This document shows positions 1-8,063 of a DNA stretch of 9,456 bases, in pieces; position 1 is the first letter of the stretch; each line of letters starts with the position of its first letter. The position numbers and the translations under genes were made by a program. This stretch comes from Bacteroidales bacterium (GTDB taxonomy: Bacteria; Bacteroidota; Bacteroidia; Bacteroidales; JAAUTT01): contig JAAUTT010000109.1 of assembly GCA_012031335.1 (NCBI GenBank), positions 1 through 9,456 of the forward strand, read 5' to 3'. Under the pieces are notes generated by a model, which did no database searches, was not told the DNA's origin, and saw only the letters and a program-made list of their open reading frames with translations.

Positions 1-230
1 TCCCTCCCCACCTGGTCGAACATATTGTATTAACAGGCGAAGTCACTGCTCTCTTTGATGTTTTTGGTCAGCAACGAATAAAGGAGGGGAAGTATTCAGC
101 CGGGGCTATCGACTCTAAATGGACAGAAGAAATAAAAAAGGACTTCAGGGAATGGGCGAAAGCTAACCGCGATAAACTGCCTATGTCGCTCGAATCGTTG
201 AATAAATACCTTGAAACCAGAAATTTTTAA
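1..230 (+). CDS. C-terminal fragment of an unrecognised protein (5' end outside window)
   Basis: An open frame enters from the left edge, read from base 3, and stops with TAA at 228-230, giving 75 residues. It reads as a soluble, mostly helical tail rich in Lys, Glu and Asp, with segments such as FDVFGQQRIKEGKYSAG and DFREWAKANRDKLPMSLESL and the final residues YLETRNF. I do not recognise the family. The composition and sensible codon use support a real C-terminus. The next gene begins only 14 bases after the stop, so it is probably the upstream member of the same operon. No membrane segment or catalytic motif is visible in the part present. It could be the end of any catabolic enzyme or accessory protein of the locus. 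Confidence 0.6.
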   Translation, partial: PPHLVEHIVLTGEVTALFDVFGQQRIKEGKYSAGAIDSKWTEEIKKDFREWAKANRDKLPMSLESLNKYLETRNF

Positions 231-244
231 ATGCACAAAACTCA

Positions 245-777
245 ATGAGAATGAATTGTCTTTTAAAATCTTTCAAAATTCTGACTGTATTTCTGTTTTT
301 GCTTCAATCGTGTTCCGATCGGCCTTCCAATGAATTTGCCCGTTCTGGAATTGCAGTAGGAGTAATTGTCGATGACCTGGAGAAATCACTAGATTTTTAT
401 ACCAAAGTTATCGGTATGATGAAAGTTCGGGAATTTGTAGTAGACTCCGTAAAAGCGCGTAGAATGGGTCTTGGCAATGGCGAAAGTTTTGAAATCAAGG
501 TGTTGAAACTGATTGACAGCGAAGAGTGCTTCGGAGTGGAAACTCATGTCGTTCGGCAAAAAATCAGAGCACTTCAAAGCAAGAATTCCTGCCTCAGGCT
601 AACGGATTCAGATATGTTACCATTTTTGTTAAAAATATGACACCGGTTCTTGAACGTATTCATAGACATGGAGTGAAAACACTGGGTGAATCTCCATTGA
701 TGCTGGATGAGACACGAATGTTTGTATTGATACGCGACTTGGATGGAAACTTTATAGAATTGATTGGACCAAAGTAA
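245..777 (+). CDS. VOC-fold (glyoxalase-like) lipoprotein, interrupted by two single-base insertions
   Basis: The protein has the paired beta-alpha-beta-beta-beta modules of the vicinal oxygen chelate superfamily. The N-terminal module starts at IAVGVIVDDLEKSLDFY, and the C-terminal module runs from FRYVTIFVKNM to DLDGNFIELIGPK. The first residues, MRMNCLLKSFKILTVFLFLLQSC, form a signal peptide ending in a lipobox-like LQSC, so it is probably a lipidated periplasmic or surface protein. The frame is broken twice: near 521-528 and in the A6 run at 558-563. Removing one base at each restores KLIDSESASEWKLMSFGKNQ and joins the halves into about 176 residues, a normal VOC length. The Glu near the end of the last strand (FIEL) is present, but the usual His/Gln at the first-strand metal position is not evident, so a classical glyoxalase I metal site is doubtful. 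A start at ATG 251 is also possible. The esterase gene follows after 10 bases. The substrate is unknown. Confidence 0.8.
521..528 (+). other. Frameshift site 1 (apparent +1 insertion) in the VOC gene
   Basis: Upstream of this point the VOC sequence lies in the frame of base 245. Downstream it continues one base later as SASEWKLMSFG, the expected end of the first VOC module. Position is good to a few bases. Confidence 0.65.
558..563 (+). other. Frameshift site 2 (apparent +1 insertion in A6) in the VOC gene
   Basis: After this A run, the frame carrying SASEWKLMSFG gives way to the frame carrying FLPQANGFRYVTIFVKNM, the second VOC module. One A too many accounts for it. Confidence 0.7.
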
Positions 778-787
778 AATCATAGCT

Positions 788-1590
788 ATGCAAAATATTA
801 AAAGGGTCTTCCCGTCGGTATTTCTTTTAGGATTGGTTATTTTGCTCCATCCGCTTCTTCTAAAATCGGGGTCTACTATTTCCATAAAGTCTTTAATCCC
901 CGAGAACCTTGAAATATTTCTGCTCATAGGTCAATCAAATATGGCTGGCAGGGCAGAAATACAAAATCAGGACTGCGACACTCTGGAAAACGTATTCCTT
1001 TTCATTGGGATCAATGAACAGGCGTGGGAAAAAGCATCCAACCCTTTAAATAAATATTCGTCAGTTCGCAAAGAGCTGTCGATGCAAAAACTTGGACCTG
1101 GTTATACATTCGCGAAAAAAATATCCCAAAAAATGCAAGGGAAAAGAATTGGGCTGATTGTTAATGCCAGAGGAGGCACTTCTATTGATGAGTGGTTACC
1201 TGGTAAAGAGTTATACAAAGAAGCCATTTCACGAACAAATATGGCTTTGAAAAATGGCTCGTTAAAAGGTGTTATCTGGCTTCAAGGCGAATCGGATATG
1301 GACCAAATTGACGCTTATCCCGAAAAACTATCTGTATTGGTAAATGGCATTCGCGATGTCTTTGATATTAAAGACCTGCCTTTTGTTGCTGCACAATTGT
1401 CGGAAGACAAGCCAGAACGAAAAGCTTTCAATCAGATGCTCTTACGTTTGCCTGAAAAAATTACACAAATGGCGGTTGTTCAATCTGATTCGACAAAAAC
1501 ATTTATGGCACACACTACGATTCCCGCAGTCAACGTATCATAGGAGAAAGATTTGCTGATGAAACATTTAAACTAATGACTGCTCAATAA
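788..1590 (+). CDS. SGNH/SASA-type carbohydrate acetylesterase (CE6-like), one-base deletion near the 3' end
   Basis: Predicted exported esterase removing O-acetyl groups from sugars. The nucleophile block is GQSNMAG, with Ser at codon 935-937. It is followed by IGLIVNARGGTSIDEW (oxyanion-hole block) and GVIWLQGESDM, the normal order in the SASA (sialate O-acetylesterase-like, PF03629) and CE6 families. As written, the frame stops early at 1543, before the catalytic His. Restoring one G between 1504 and 1505 yields TFDGTHYDSRSQRIIGERF, containing the conserved D-x-x-H block, and the gene then ends at TAA 1588-1590 with 267 residues. The ATG at 788 is chosen over a TTG at 764 because 764 lies inside the VOC gene. 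The N-terminal residues (MQNIKRVFPSVFLLGLVILL) form a hydrophobic signal or anchor segment. Whether it acts on acetylated xylan, pectin or another glycan cannot be told from sequence. Confidence 0.85.
1502..1506 (+). other. Frameshift site 3 (apparent -1 deletion) in the esterase gene
   Basis: The sequence reads ttt-atggcacacac where ttt-Gatggcacacac is expected. One added G restores DGTHYDS with the catalytic His and carries the frame to a stop at 1588-1590. Confidence 0.8.
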
Positions 1591-1639
1591 TTAACTTCGA
1601 AACTTATCCTTGAAAATATTTACAGTAAAATTTAAGAAT

Positions 1640-4458
1640 ATGATGACAAATTTTAAGAAAGGATTTTTTACGTCTATATTGCTTTCACTTACCATTATCG
1701 TTTTTTCTCAATCCACTCATATCAAATACCTTTCTGGTACCGACGCAGCTAATACTGTTGAATGGGATTTTTTCTGTACCGACGGTCGCAACAGCGGTAA
1801 GTGGTCAAAAATTCAAGTACCTTCTAATTGGGAGCTCAAGGGTTTTGGAGCATATAATTATGGACACGATTGGGATCCGACCTGGAGCAATAAAACGATT
1901 GATCTTGCCAAGGAGCATGGTTTATATAAACATACTTTTCAGGTTCCTGATTCATGGAAAGGTAAAACCATTCATATTGTTTTCGATGGTTCGATGACTG
2001 ATACCAAAGTTAAAATTAACGGAAAATCTGCTGGAGAAATGCATCAGGGCGCTTTCTATCGCTTTAAATATGATATTAGCAAACTGGTAAAATATGGTAC
2101 AAACAACCTGCTGGAGGTCGAAGTGGCCAAACATTCTTCCAATGAGTCGGTTAACCGAGCCGAACGTCAGGCTGACTTCTGGATTTTTGGCGGAATTTTC
2201 CGGCCTGTTTTTCTTGAAATTCTGCCTGAAATCCATATGAAACGCACTGCCATTGACGCAAGGGCGGATGGTTCCTTTAAAACTCTGATTGAACTAAATA
2301 AATTGATAACTAACTGTTCAGTTACCATTGAGCTATTTGATTTAACTGGAAACAAAACAGGTAGTAAACTTAAGATATGAAGCTGGGAAAGGTGTTTCGG
2401 AAACACAAATTTCAGGCAAATTCGAAAATGTGAAACAATGGAACCCTGAATATCCAAATCTTTACAAAATGAAAATTTCCCTTAAAAGGGGGAATGAAAC
2501 ATTGCATGAAGTATCTGAGCGTATTGGGTTTCGCACTGTAGAGTTACGAAAACATGACGGGTTTTATATAAACGGAGAAAAAGTAGTTTTTAAAGGGGTT
2601 TGCCGCCATTCCTTTTTGGCCGGAAACTGGCCGTTGCCTTAGCGAAGATAATCATCTTACCGACATTCGTCTAATGAAAGAAATGAATATGAATGCCGTA
2701 CGCATGTCGCATTATGTTCCCGATAAAAGATTTCTGGAATTATGTGATTCTTTGGGTTTATTTGTACTCGACGAAGTTACTGGGTGGCAGGACGGTTACG
2801 ACACCATAGTGGGGCCAAAACTCGTGAAAGAAACTATTCTGAAAGATGAAAACCATGCCTGTGTAATAGCCTGGGATCATGGGAACGAAGGCGGTTGGGA
2901 TTTTGCCAACGAAAAAGGATTTCATCAATACGATATTCAGAGAAGGCCGGTATTATATCCATGGTTGTTACGTAATGGTGTAGACACGCGGCATTATCCG
3001 CAATTTGATTATGCTATGGGCCGTTTTACTTTTGGAAACGATCCATTTATGCCAACTGAATTTTTACATGGATTATATGATGGGGGTCATGGTGCCGGGC
3101 TTGACGAGTTCTGGCGCAACTACCAAACCTCACCTTTACATGCCGGTGGCTTTTTATGGGTTTTGGCTGATGAAGCGGTTTTACGTACCGACAAAGAAGG
3201 AATTGTATTCGATTCGGATGGGAATCGCGCTCCTGACGGAATACTTGGCCCGCATCGCGAGAAGGAAGGCAGTTTTTATACCATTAAGGAAATTTGGTCG
3301 CCGGTTCAACTGAAACCAGTAACGATAAACCGGCAATGGAATGGTAAACTTTTCCTCGAAAATAAATTCATTTACACGAACTTAAAAGACTGTTCGTTTA
3401 ACTGGAAAGCTGTTAAAACTGGCTTTGGCAACAAAATGGATGAAATTACCGGAAGTGGGGCTTTAAAAAGCCCTTCAGCAAGGCCAGGAGAAACTGTTAT
3501 GATCGAAATAAATACGGGAGATGCTTTGGCGAATGCCGACCTATTCCTGTTTACCGCCATTGACCATCATGGGGAAGAACTATATACCTGGAGCTGGCCC
3601 GTTGTTCAACCCTGGGAAAAAAGTGCCAGACTTTTGGAGATGCTTACTTTAGAGGAAAACGAAATAATGATTAATGAAAAGACACTGTTGTTACCGCCTC
3701 GGCAGGAAAGCTCGAAATTTCTTTTTCAAAAACATCCGGTGTCATACTTTCGGTTAAAAATAAAAACGGCGAAATTTCATTTCAGGGTGGCCCAATACCT
3801 TCGGGAGTTAAAATCAAATGTTTCAGGTGTTGTTTGGGGGAAAAACAAAGAAGGTAATTTTCTCGTGGAAATATTAACCGACAATTATCCCGAAAAAATG
3901 ACCTGGACATTAAATAAAAGTGGGTTGTTGAAATTGGAAGCTAGTCCGATACGGAAAGAAATGAATAATATTGATTTTATAGGAATCTCATTTAACTATC
4001 CTGAAAAAAATGTTCAGAGTGTAAAATGGATGGGGCGGGGTCCTTATCGTGTCTGGAAAAACAGGTTAAAGGGCAGTAATTTTGGAGTCTGGGAAAAAGA
4101 TTATAACAACACCATTACAGGTGAAAATTTTAACGACTTAAAATACCCTGAATTTAAGGGTTATCATGGGAATTTGTATTGGGCAACACTCGAAACAACA
4201 GAATCTGATTTCACCATAATTTCAGAAACGCCTAATTTGTATTTCCAATTATTTACACCTGGAAAACCCAAACATGTTGCAGGAGGCACCTACCCGCCAT
4301 TTCCTGATGGTGACATCTCATTCTTATATGAAATTCCGGCTATAGGCACCAAGTTTAAACAGGCTGAACAACTCGGTGTGCGAAGTCAGAAAGGTGTTTA
4401 CGGCGAGCGCTCTGGCGATGAAAGTTATCCGATAAAGCTCTGGTTTGATTTTAGATAA
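1640..4458 (+). CDS. Secreted LacZ-like GH2 beta-galactosidase, four single-base indels
   Basis: Predicted exo-acting beta-galactosidase of glycoside hydrolase family 2. A Sec signal peptide (MMTNFKKGFFTSILLSLT, likely cut after FSQ) is followed by the jelly-roll sugar-binding domain (about residues 30-195, with VPSNWELKGFGAYNY), an Ig-like domain (about 195-300), the TIM barrel (about 300-600) and a beta-galactosidase small-chain domain (about 690-938, with MGRGPYRVWKNRLKG). The acid/base is Glu416 in AWDHGNEGGW (codon 2887-2889); the likely nucleophile is Glu473 in MPTEFLHGLYDGG (codon 3058-3060). As written the frame breaks near 2369-2376 and at the T5 run 2613-2617. A compensating pair at 3677-3680 and 3810-3813 hides a wrong-frame stretch. 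Corrected length is about 938 residues, normal for LacZ-type enzymes. ATG 1640 or 1643 are the plausible starts. Other exo-beta-glycoside specificities within GH2 are possible. Confidence 0.9.
2369..2376 (+). other. Frameshift site 4 (apparent +1 insertion) in the GH2 gene
   Basis: The upstream frame stops at 2380. The frame one base later reads YEAGKGVSETQ and then VKQWNPEYPNLYKMKI, the expected end of the GH2 Ig-like domain. One extra base (probably an A near 2372) explains it. Confidence 0.85.
2613..2617 (+). other. Frameshift site 5 (apparent +1 insertion in T5) in the GH2 gene
   Basis: With four T residues instead of five the sequence reads CRHSFWPETGRCLSEDNHL, the conserved entry to the GH2 barrel, and runs without a break into LTDIRLMKEMNMNAVRMSHY. 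As written it stops at 2642. Confidence 0.92.
3677..3680 (+). other. Frameshift site 6 (apparent -1 deletion in A4) in the GH2 gene
   Basis: Adding one A gives NEKDTVVTASAGKLEISFS, the typical start of the beta-galactosidase small-chain domain, whereas the frame as written continues with sequence that does not resemble the family. Confidence 0.8.
3810..3813 (+). other. Frameshift site 7 (apparent +1 insertion in A4) in the GH2 gene
   Basis: This change reverses site 6. Removing one A joins QGGPIPSGVK to SNVSGVVWGKNKEGNF. The pair leaves an unbroken but partly wrong reading frame. Confidence 0.78.
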
Positions 4459-4494
4459 TGGTTTTTTATGTGCTAATAAAAACTATGGAGAGAA

Positions 4495-4519
4495 TTGTTG
4501 AAAATAAATAAATAACAAG
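4495..4519 (+). promoter_or_regulatory. A-rich translation-initiation leader of the GH115-like gene
   Basis: The bases just before ATG 4520 read as repeated aaat/taaa units (aaaataaataaataacaag) with no Shine-Dalgarno sequence. A-rich leaders of this kind are usual before start codons in Bacteroidota. No clear TAnnTTTG-type promoter is seen in the 61-base gap. Confidence 0.35.
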
Positions 4520-6647
4520 ATGAAGATTTTTTTGGTTTTTATTTTTCTAATTATTGGGTTGTCCAGTCGGGTTCTGGCTTTCGATCTTGTAAAGAACAAT
4601 CGTGCGGCAATTGTTTATATTTCTGAAACAGAGGCTGAATGTGTAAAACTTGCAGTAAACGACCTGGTCTCCGATGTTCAAAAAATAACCAGGCAAAAAA
4701 ATGGAAGTACTCCATTCGTTGAATAGCACTGCAAAAAAAATGATTTTTGTAGGCACTGTTTCTGATAAGGGGTTCACCAGTCAATTAAAAAAGTTGAGGT
4801 TTTCGGGTTACGAAAGTTTACCAGGTAAATGGGAATCCTATCGCGTTGTATCAGAAAATCAGGATATTTTGGTAATTGCCGGTAGTGATGAACGTGGTAC
4901 AATGTTCGCTATTTACGATTTTATTGAGCAGTACCTGGGTGTTGATCCGATGTATTTTTGGTCGGGTTTGGAGCCTGATAAGAAAACGGATCTATCGTGG
5001 GATAATGTAAAACTTGTTTCCGAAGAACCGTCCTTCAAATATCGGGGGTGGTTTATCAACGATGAGGATTTACTTTCTGAATGGAAAGATGCCGGTGGAC
5101 GTCGGAATATCGACTACCCGTATTACAAACAGGTGGTATCACCCGAGGCGTTGGAACATGTTGTGGAAGCGATGGTGCGCTCGCGGTTCAATCTGATCAT
5201 TCCTGCCAGCTTCCTGGATATCGGAAATCCTGCCGAGGAAGAACTGGTGAAAGTTGCTGCCCGTCGAGGGGTATTTTTATCACAACACCATATCGAACCG
5301 CTGGGAGTCAGCGCTTTTACCTATTTTAATTACTGGAAAGCAAAAAACGGAACCACACCTTTGTTTTCTTATTTCAGTAATAAAAAGGAATTAGAGGAAG
5401 TTTGGAACGTATATGCCCAAAAGTGGGCCAAATACCCGAATGTTATCTGGCAGATCGGTCTTCGCGGTATTGGCGACCGCCCTATGTGGATGGCCGATCT
5501 CAACATACCGCAAACGGATGCCGATCGTGGGGAAATTATTACCGGGGCACTCAAAACCCAAATCGAAATCATCAAATCGGTTGACAAGCGAAAAAATGCC
5601 CCAACCACCATGACTTTGTGGGCCGAAGGTTCTTACCTCTTTCACGAAGGTCATTTGAAAATTCCGGAACAAACCATGATAATATTTTCTGACAACAGTC
5701 CCGGCTGGAAATTTCAGGATGATTTTTATTCGATCTCCCGTGAACCAAACCGCAAATATGGAGTGTACTATCATCACCAGTTATGGGGATCCGGGCCGCA
5801 TCTGGCACAAGGTGTTCCTCCATCGCAAACCTTCAAAGTGCTCAATGACGCGGTAAAAAACCGCTCAAATGAATATGCCATTATGAACGTATCGAATGTG
5901 CGTGAATTTTTACTCGGAATTTCTGCCAGCAGTCAAATGTTATACAATTTTCAGGAATATAAACCGGATGAATTTATGACCAGCTGGGTTAAGAATCGTT
6001 TTCCTTCAGATTATGAAAATGTAAAAAAAGTTTACTCCGATTATTTTGCTGCATTTGCCTTGCACGATGAAAGGCAGGTTCCAATGTTGCTCGACGGTCA
6101 AACCAATGGGCCTGCCGGAAAAATACTGCAGGAAATTGAGCAATTGATTAAAGGACCTCAAAAATCAGGAGAGCCCCAAAAACCTGCTCAAAAGGATGCT
6201 AAACGTGAACTAGAGCAGAGTTGGGCGGCAAAAAGCCTTGGCGACATGCATCCTCAGGCAAAATCGGCAGAGGAGTGGTTGCAAAAAGCACGTTCACAAA
6301 GGATAGCTTTTTCAAAAGTAGTATATGAAACTGAAATTTTACTTGATCGGTTGAATGGTGACGAAGCAGATTTATTAAAGGAGAATATATTGAGCCACGC
6401 CTTATTTATGAGAGGTTTGAGCCAGCGACTAGAGCATATTATTTTGGCAAAAATGGCCCTTGAAAAGGGAGATAATTCGTCATGTATCGCGAATTTAAAA
6501 CTCGCCGTCGAATCTTTTAGCGATATGCGAAAAGCGAAAATTTTGGGTTCGCAAGGAAAATGGGCTGATTGGTACCGGGGCGATCGAAAAATGAATTTAC
6601 TGCAAAAGGAAAAAGATACGCAACGTATTTTGGATATATGCTTTTGA
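4520..6647 (+). CDS. Short, divergent GH115 alpha-glucuronidase-like protein, one-base insertion in A7
   Basis: Predicted to release (4-O-methyl-)glucuronic acid from a glycan side chain, as in family GH115. A Sec signal peptide (MKIFLVFIFLIIGLSSRVLA) is followed by the N-terminal domain with GSDERGTMFAIYDFIEQYLG (about residues 120-140) and the catalytic barrel with YRGWFINDED (about 175), SQHHIEPLGVSAF (about 255), GLRGIGDRPMW (about 313) and YGVYYHHQLWGSGP (about 415). A Lys/Pro/Gln-rich stretch (KGPQKSGEPQKPAQKDAKRE) precedes a helical C-terminal part ending with KWADWYRGDRKMNL. As written, the signal-peptide frame ends at 4726. Dropping one A from the A7 run at 4695-4701 joins it to EVLHSLNSTAKKMIFVG and gives 708 residues. 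Typical GH115 enzymes are longer, with an extra C-terminal domain not visible here. Several motif positions differ from the usual form, so activity on xylan is uncertain. Confidence 0.8.
4695..4701 (+). other. Frameshift site 8 (apparent +1 insertion in A7) in the GH115-like gene
   Basis: The 5' frame (signal peptide to KITRQK) must pass to the frame that starts EVLHSLNSTAKK. One A fewer does this. The nearby A8 run at 4733-4740 reads correctly as AKKM. Confidence 0.85.
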
Positions 6648-6694
6648 AAAATAAGACGATTTAATTTAATTAGTTTCACAATATTGTAGATGCT

Positions 6695-7977
6695 ATGAGT
6701 GCCAGAAGAACCTTTTTAAAAACATTTGCAGTCTCTATGGCAGCCTGTTCATTATTTCCTAAACGAGCAATTGGAATAATGAATCCAGGCAATGTTAATT
6801 TTCCTATCAGGCAAATTACCAAAGGCCCTAAATTCCATTGGTTTGGCTATTACGATAAACTGCAAATCGACCCAACCGGCAGGTTTGTTCTGGCGATTCA
6901 AACAGGTTTCAAAGGTCGCACACCAGCGTCCGGCGATGTGGTAAAAATCGGGTATATCGATACAAAAATGAATAACAGATGGAAGGAGGTTGGCGAAAGC
7001 CGTTCCTGGGGGTGGCAACAGGGATGTATGCTCCAGTGGCTACCCGGCTCCGACCGTGAGATCATTTGGAATGACTGCGTTAACGGGCAATTTGTCGCTC
7101 ACATAGTAGATATCGGTTCTGAAAAAAAACGCACCATACCATCTCCAATATATGCCCTTTCGCCCGATGGTAAAACGGCTATAACCACAAATTTTGCGCG
7201 GCTTCAAAACATGCGGCCAGGTTATGGTTACCCGGGTGTTCCCGATGTAAATAAGGATATAAAAGCCCCTGATGACGACGGGCTTTTCAGGGTTGATCTG
7301 CAAACCGGTGAAAGTATGTTGCTGATGTCGTACGCACAAGCGGCCGGCATACCACACAATGGAGAGCAATTAGACAATTACTGGCATTGGTTTAATCATT
7401 TGCTGATAAACCCGTCGGGCAACCGTTTCACCTTCCTGCATCGTTGGCGTGAAGGAGGGCAAGAGCCTGCTTCCGTGCAACTGGCGGTTTTATTACACGC
7501 ATGTTTACAATCGGTATGGACGGTTCTGCGCCGTTTGTTATCGATCCTTCGGGGCATACTTCGCATTTTGTATGGCAGGATGACAGACAAATAACAGCCT
7601 GGACAAAACCTGAAAATGAAGATTTTGGCTTTTATACCCTCGAAGATAAGACAGCAAAGTTCACCCCTGTCGGGAAAGGTATCATGACATTAAATGGCCA
7701 CAATACCTTTGTGCCAGGGACTAACAACGAATGGATACTGAACGATACTTACCCGCAAGGTGCAGAAAGATTCCAGGAAATGTACCTTTACCATGTGCCA
7801 TCGGGCAGAAAAGTTGTGCTTGGCAGGTTTCATTCCCCACTTGAATACAAAGGTGAGTGGCGCTGCGACCTGCACCAGAAATGTACCCCCGATGGCAAAA
7901 AAGTGATTTTTGATTCCACCCATCAAGGTGTAGGAAGGCAAATCTATATGATCGATATTGAATCTATTTTCCGGTAG
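6695..7977 (+). CDS. Tat-exported beta-propeller, oligogalacturonate-lyase (PL22)-like, one-base deletion
   Basis: Predicted exported seven-bladed-type propeller related to oligogalacturonate lyase (PL22, Pectate_lyase22), acting on uronic-acid oligosaccharides. The N-terminus MSARRTFLKTFAVSMAA carries a twin-arginine motif (ARRTFLK) followed by a hydrophobic stretch, so export folded, perhaps with a metal bound, is likely. Propeller strand signatures recur: YYDKLQIDPTGRFVLA, YALSPDGKTAITT, HLLINPSGNRFTFL and CTPDGKKVIFDSTH. Candidate metal or active-site His residues sit in HWFNH (residues 231-235), HTSHFVW, NGHNTF and CDLHQK. As written, the frame runs into unrelated sequence after about 7470. 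Adding one base there gives GGFITRMFTIGMDGSAPFV and continues to TAG 7975-7977, making 427 residues. It begins 47 bases after the GH115-like gene. A non-enzymatic TolB-like propeller role cannot be excluded. Confidence 0.8.
7465..7472 (+). other. Frameshift site 9 (apparent -1 deletion) in the propeller gene
   Basis: Upstream the family reads HRWREGGQEP. Downstream, FRATGGFITRMFTIGMDG lies in the frame reached by adding one base near cctgcttcc. Confidence 0.82.
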
Positions 7978-8063
7978 AGGTGGCATTCGGTCGGGAAGAG
8001 CAATCCCGATGCTTCAGCGATATCCGTAAACCAATTTTTAATTAACACTAAAATCAAATAGCA
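7978..8063. other. Intergenic gap with a short perfect inverted repeat
   Basis: The 86-base gap between the propeller and GH39-like genes holds tcggga (7991-7996) and its complement tcccga (8004-8009) around a 7-base loop. No T run follows, so it is a poor rho-independent terminator; it may be an RNA-processing or stability hairpin, or chance. The A-rich stretch before ATG 8064 (aacactaaaatcaaatagca) looks like a Bacteroidota-type translation leader. Confidence 0.35.

Noticed and set aside
79..91. AGGAGG sequence resembling a strong ribosome-binding site
   Set aside because: It lies inside the open frame of the first fragment (codons for IKEGK), no start codon follows at a suitable distance, and the organism appears not to rely on such sites.
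574..927. 117-codon minus-strand open frame across the VOC/esterase junction
   Set aside because: It covers two real + strand genes and resembles no family; treated as a shadow.
4695..4726. Programmed ribosomal frameshifting at the A7 run in the GH115-like gene
   Set aside because: A -1 slip would lead to a frame that stops within a few codons (tga after att cgt). The productive change is +1, and similar breaks occur in every neighbouring gene, so a sequence error is the better explanation.
5391..5777. 128-codon open frame on the minus strand within the GH115-like gene
   Set aside because: It overlaps conserved GH115 sequence on the + strand and shows no domain or initiation context of its own.
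6254..6679. 141-codon open frame on the minus strand over the end of the GH115-like gene
   Set aside because: It is antisense to a clear protein-coding region, has no recognisable domain, and its composition mirrors the complementary codons.
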